The notes beneath the pieces are model-generated. The model was given only the letters and a program-made list of their open reading frames with translations. It was not told where the DNA came from and searched no databases. Below are positions 61,273 through 64,000 of a stretch of 64,000 bases of DNA, one piece after another. The DNA comes from Flavobacterium sp. 83. Lineage in GTDB: Bacteria; Bacteroidota; Bacteroidia; Flavobacteriales; Flavobacteriaceae. Numbering within the stretch: position 1 is the first letter of the stretch; each line of letters starts with the position of its first letter. The DNA is taken from assembly GCF_000744835.1 (NCBI RefSeq), contig NZ_JQMS01000001.1, forward strand, positions 682,001 through 746,000. The letters run 5' to 3'. The position numbers were made by a program, and so were the translations under genes.

Positions 61273-61375
61273 TGTACAAAATTACTCAATATGCTTTTAT
61301 GCGAGTAAGTAACAAAAGTTAATTTTAGAGATTGTTAATAAGTAAAATAGATCTAATTTCAAGAAATAAATTAAA

Positions 61376-62095
61376 TCAAAACTCGAAATTGAACCCTTTT
61401 TGAGTTAGCTTTTCATAAATTTCAGCATCAAATTTATACAACTTTGCTGCTCTATGGGAAACATCTTGTTGCTTTTCATCCAAAGCAAGCAGTAACTTCA
61501 TGTGCAGAATTTTTCTACGAAAATTAGATTTATCCATCTCTACTCCCAAAACCTCCTCATAAAGATGCATGAGTTCTAACAAAGTAAACTTTTCAGGCAA
61601 AAGATTAAAACCTATGGGAGCCTGACGCACCCGATTGCGTAATTGTTTTAAGCTGTAATCTAAAATTTCATTGTGGTCATAAATTAAATCCGGTATCTCA
61701 TTAATTTTATACCATTTTGCATCAGCTGCAGTAAAACCAGCCTTTACATTATAATCGGCCCTTTTAATCAAAGCATAATAACCAATTGTAATAACTCTTC
61801 TTAACGGAAAACGATCCGGCTCTCCAAAAGCTTTCAATTGCTCTAAGAATATTTTATCTAACCCTGTAAGTTCTCCCAACAATCGATGGGCAGCATTATC
61901 TATACTTTCTTTCTTTTTTATCCAACCTCCCGGAAGTCCCCATTTTCCTTTACTAATACCTTCAGCATGTTGCACCAAAAGAACTTCTAAAATCCCGTTG
62001 TCAAAACCAAATATTACACAGTCAATCGTTATTGCATTCATGGCTGATTGTTCCACTGTTTTTAAGGAATTCGTTTCCGTGTTATTTTCAACCAT
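61376..62095 (-). CDS. NrtR-type transcription regulator (Nudix domain plus winged helix)
   Basis: A 239-aa protein: Nudix-like domain (~20-155) then a winged-helix domain (~165-235, FTLLELMHLYEEVLGVEMDK, FRRKILHMKLL). The Nudix box has lost catalytic residues: G57-x5-E63 is present, but the R-E pair is R71-L72 and the E-E pair is E75-L76. Such domains sense sugars or ADP-ribose rather than hydrolyse. Next gene, divergent, is xylB, as for the AraR/XylR regulators of this family in Bacteroides. A shorter start at Met19 is possible. Confidence 0.85.
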   Translation of the reverse strand: MVENNTETNSLKTVEQSAMNAITIDCVIFGFDNGILEVLLVQHAEGISKGKWGLPGGWIKKKESIDNAAHRLLGELTGLDKIFLEQLKAFGEPDRFPLRRVITIGYYALIKRADYNVKAGFTAADAKWYKINEIPDLIYDHNEILDYSLKQLRNRVRQAPIGFNLLPEKFTLLELMHLYEEVLGVEMDKSNFRRKILHMKLLLALDEKQQDVSHRAAKLYKFDAEIYEKLTQKGFNFEF

Positions 62096-62477
62096 AGTCT
62101 AAAAATTTGAATGAAATATAGAAAAAAAATTAAAAACCAAATCTTATTTTCTTTCTGTGTTTTAAAGCTCAAATGCTTTTTTTGTAAATATTTAAAAAAA
62201 TAACGGAATTATTGACAGATTATCTTTAAAAAATTCATTTGCAGTTAAAATTTAAAAAAAATAATTTTTATCAGATAACACTGCCTTTATTTGATACAAA
62301 TGTATAATAATACCCTCAATTAATTATTAATTACAAATTTTTAAACATAAAATATTGTTAATATAAAAAAATGTCTTACACTTGTAGTCAAATTAACCAT
62401 AAGCATATAGTTAATCTGAATGTAAGTTTAAAAAAGCAAACATAAACAACACATACAACCCCTTAAAAACAAGTAAT
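62096..62477. other. Divergent control region of regulator and xylB
   Basis: About 380 AT-rich bases between the two genes. The promoter of xylB is listed separately. A few short palindromic stretches occur (for example TTAATTATTAATTA near 62320), but no operator can be picked by eye. Confidence 0.5.
62354..62384 (+). promoter_or_regulatory. Candidate xylB promoter
   Basis: ATTG (62354-62357), 19 bp, then TACACTTG (62377-62384), close to TTTG-N19-TAnnTTTG. It leaves a leader of about 90 bp before the ATG, room for an operator. Confidence 0.5.
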
Positions 62478-63971
62478 ATGTATTTTTTAGGAATAGATTT
62501 AGGAAGCTCGTCGATAAAATTATCGGTATTTGATCCCGAAAAAGGAATTACTGTTGGTTCAGTAACTGTTCCTGAATTTGAGATGGATATTATTGCGCCT
62601 AAATTTGGTTGGGCTGAACAAGATCCTAATTCTTGGTGGCAAAATGTTAAGAATGGCATACAAGTTTTAGGAACAAAACAGCATATTGATTTAAAACAAA
62701 TAGCAGGAATTGGCATAGCCTATCAAATGCATGGTTTGGTTTTAACCGATGAAAAATTGAATCCTGTGCGTCCTTCGATTATTTGGTGCGACAGCAGAGC
62801 TGCAATCATAGGTAGCGAGACATACAATCGTATGGGATCGGAATACTGCCAACAACAAATTCTGGGAAGTCCAGGGAATTTTACAGCTTCTAAATTAAAA
62901 TGGGTTCAAACCAATGAACCTGAAGTTTTTGAAAAAGCTGCCTACATGATGCTTCCCGGTGATTTTATAGCCGCAAAACTTTCAGGGATTCCACAAATCA
63001 GCACTTCGGGATTATCAGAAGCCGCATTATGGAATTTTGCAAAAGGAAGTTTAGCTACCGAAATACTTCAAGAAATGGGACTTCCAGAGAAAATGATTCC
63101 TGAAATTGTACCCAATTTTGGCTACCAAGCTACTATAAATCAAGATATAGCTATTGAATTAGGTCTAGACAAAAACACCAAAATAACGTATCGTGCCGGT
63201 GACCAACCTAACAATGCATTATCACTAAATGTACTAAAGCCAGGAGAAATAGCTACTACAGCTGGAACTTCAGCTGTAATTTATGCTGTAAGCGACAAGG
63301 ATATCTATGACAAAGAAAATCGCATCAATACGTTCTTGCATGTAAATAACACCGAATCTCAAAAAAACAATGGGGTGATGCTTTGCATTAATGGTTCCGG
63401 TATTTTGTACCAATGGCTACGAAAAATCATGTCCGTTGACAAAGCAAATCTAATTGCATACGAAACGCTTAATGCTGAAGCCGCAAAAGTTGAAGTAGGA
63501 AGCAAAGGCCTTCGCTTCTACCCTTTTGGGAATGGTGTCGAACGTATTTTTAATAATAAGAATGCCAATTCAGGGATTCAGAATTTAAACTTTAACATCC
63601 ATCAATCCGGACACCTCATTAGATCAGCTTGTGAGGGAATTGTGTTTGCAATGAATTACGGTTTTGATGTCATGAAATCCGTAGGAGCATCTGGAGATGT
63701 TGTGAGAGCAGGGAATGCAAACTTATTTTTAAGCCCTGTTTTCAGAGAAATTTTCACTAATACTACCCAAACTACTTTAGAACTCTACAACACTTCCGGA
63801 GCCGAAGGTGCAGCACGTGGTGCAGCCTACGGTTTTGGGTTTTATGCTTCCCTTGATGAAGCTTTTAAAGGGTTGAAATGCATCGAACGAATAGAACCCA
63901 ATCCTTCGCTGACTTCACAATATCATGACCTATATCAAGAATGGAAAAATCATATTAAACTAGAACAATAA
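62478..63971 (+). CDS. xylB: Xylulokinase, FGGY family
   Basis: A 497-aa kinase making D-xylulose-5-phosphate. N-terminal loop LGIDLGSSSIKLSVFD, Asp in WCDSRAAIIG, the GIAYQMHGLVLTD block, GTSAVIYAVSDKDIYD and C-terminal GNANLFLSPVFREIFTNTTQ. Adjacent to a NrtR-type regulator, divergently transcribed, with the next gene starting inside its stop codon (TAATG). It belongs to a pentose catabolic operon. Distinct from gluconokinase at 35965 in the same family. Confidence 0.92.
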   Translation: MYFLGIDLGSSSIKLSVFDPEKGITVGSVTVPEFEMDIIAPKFGWAEQDPNSWWQNVKNGIQVLGTKQHIDLKQIAGIGIAYQMHGLVLTDEKLNPVRPSIIWCDSRAAIIGSETYNRMGSEYCQQQILGSPGNFTASKLKWVQTNEPEVFEKAAYMMLPGDFIAAKLSGIPQISTSGLSEAALWNFAKGSLATEILQEMGLPEKMIPEIVPNFGYQATINQDIAIELGLDKNTKITYRAGDQPNNALSLNVLKPGEIATTAGTSAVIYAVSDKDIYDKENRINTFLHVNNTESQKNNGVMLCINGSGILYQWLRKIMSVDKANLIAYETLNAEAAKVEVGSKGLRFYPFGNGVERIFNNKNANSGIQNLNFNIHQSGHLIRSACEGIVFAMNYGFDVMKSVGASGDVVRAGNANLFLSPVFREIFTNTTQTTLELYNTSGAEGAARGAAYGFGFYASLDEAFKGLKCIERIEPNPSLTSQYHDLYQEWKNHIKLEQ

Positions 63972-64000
63972 TGAACACAACTAAACAAACTTATTTTAAA
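63971..64000 (+). CDS. Start of next gene, possibly xylose isomerase
   Basis: ATGAACACAACTAAACAAAC and on: MNTTKQTYFK, cut by the window. The ATG shares one base with the xylB stop, so it is translationally coupled. A xylA product is the natural partner, and the YFK near residue 8 fits its N-terminus, but ten residues cannot prove it. Confidence 0.45.
   Translation, partial: MNTTKQTYFK

Noticed and set aside
1..64000. CRISPR arrays, transposases, integrases and phage genes
   Set aside because: None is visible. The direct repeats at trmN6 have no integrase between them in this window.

Overview
The window is a 64 kb stretch of chromosome from a Bacteroidetes bacterium, almost certainly Flavobacterium or a close relative. 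The DNA is AT-rich. Promoters fit the Bacteroidetes form TTTG-N19-TAnnTTTG, Shine-Dalgarno sites are weak, and MurF is fused to alanine racemase. A surface protein carries a type IX secretion (T9SS) C-terminal sorting domain, and many short lipoproteins and TonB/beta-barrel proteins are present. This is inferred from sequence features; no search was run.

Layout. 1-4.5 kb: branched-chain amino-acid genes leuC (cut by the window edge), leuD, a citramalate-synthase-like gene and leuB. 4.5-7.6 kb: RRM protein, small lipoprotein, rpsP-rimM-trmN6. 7.6-9.7 kb: an AT-rich accessory islet bounded by a 62-bp direct repeat of the trmN6 3' end. It holds a thioredoxin-fold lipoprotein, a Cys-rich peptide frame, a perfect 20-bp inverted repeat and a decayed XRE regulator. 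9.9-16.7 kb: acyl-CoA dehydrogenase, DUF3050 protein, ferredoxin, NifU-like and Mrp Fe-S proteins, alkyltransferase-like protein, LysE exporter, trmB. 17-23 kb: two paralogous L,D-transpeptidases around amtB and an NTF2-like protein, then an HPF-type ribosome factor. 23.1-24.2 kb: debris of a restriction locus (Vsr-like and HNH fragments).

24.5-33.2 kb: TonB receptor with a His/Cys-rich partner, asd, mscL, murF-alr, two membrane/outer-membrane proteins. 33.6-37.4 kb: gluconate cassette gnd-gntP-gntK, followed by an unlisted-size 41-aa membrane protein gene. 38.1-44.8 kb: tRNA-Ser(GGA), asparaginase, acyltransferase, TatD hydrolase, retropepsin-like protease, and a mosaic repeat T9SS protein. 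45.2-50.1 kb: sucB-sucA and a beta-barrel protein. 50.1-52.3 kb: a small unknown protein, a lycopene-cyclase-like membrane protein and a polyprenyl synthase. 52.4-59.5 kb: yceI and a tetR-tolC-adaptor-RND pump operon that share a near-identical promoter/operator. 59.6-61.3 kb: umuDC. 61.4-64 kb: a NrtR-type regulator beside xylB and the first codons of the next gene.

Most of the window is housekeeping or common accessory metabolism. The parts that merit a second look are the islet at trmN6, the duplicated operator at the efflux locus, the citramalate synthase inside the leu cluster, and the Nudix-derived regulator next to xylB.
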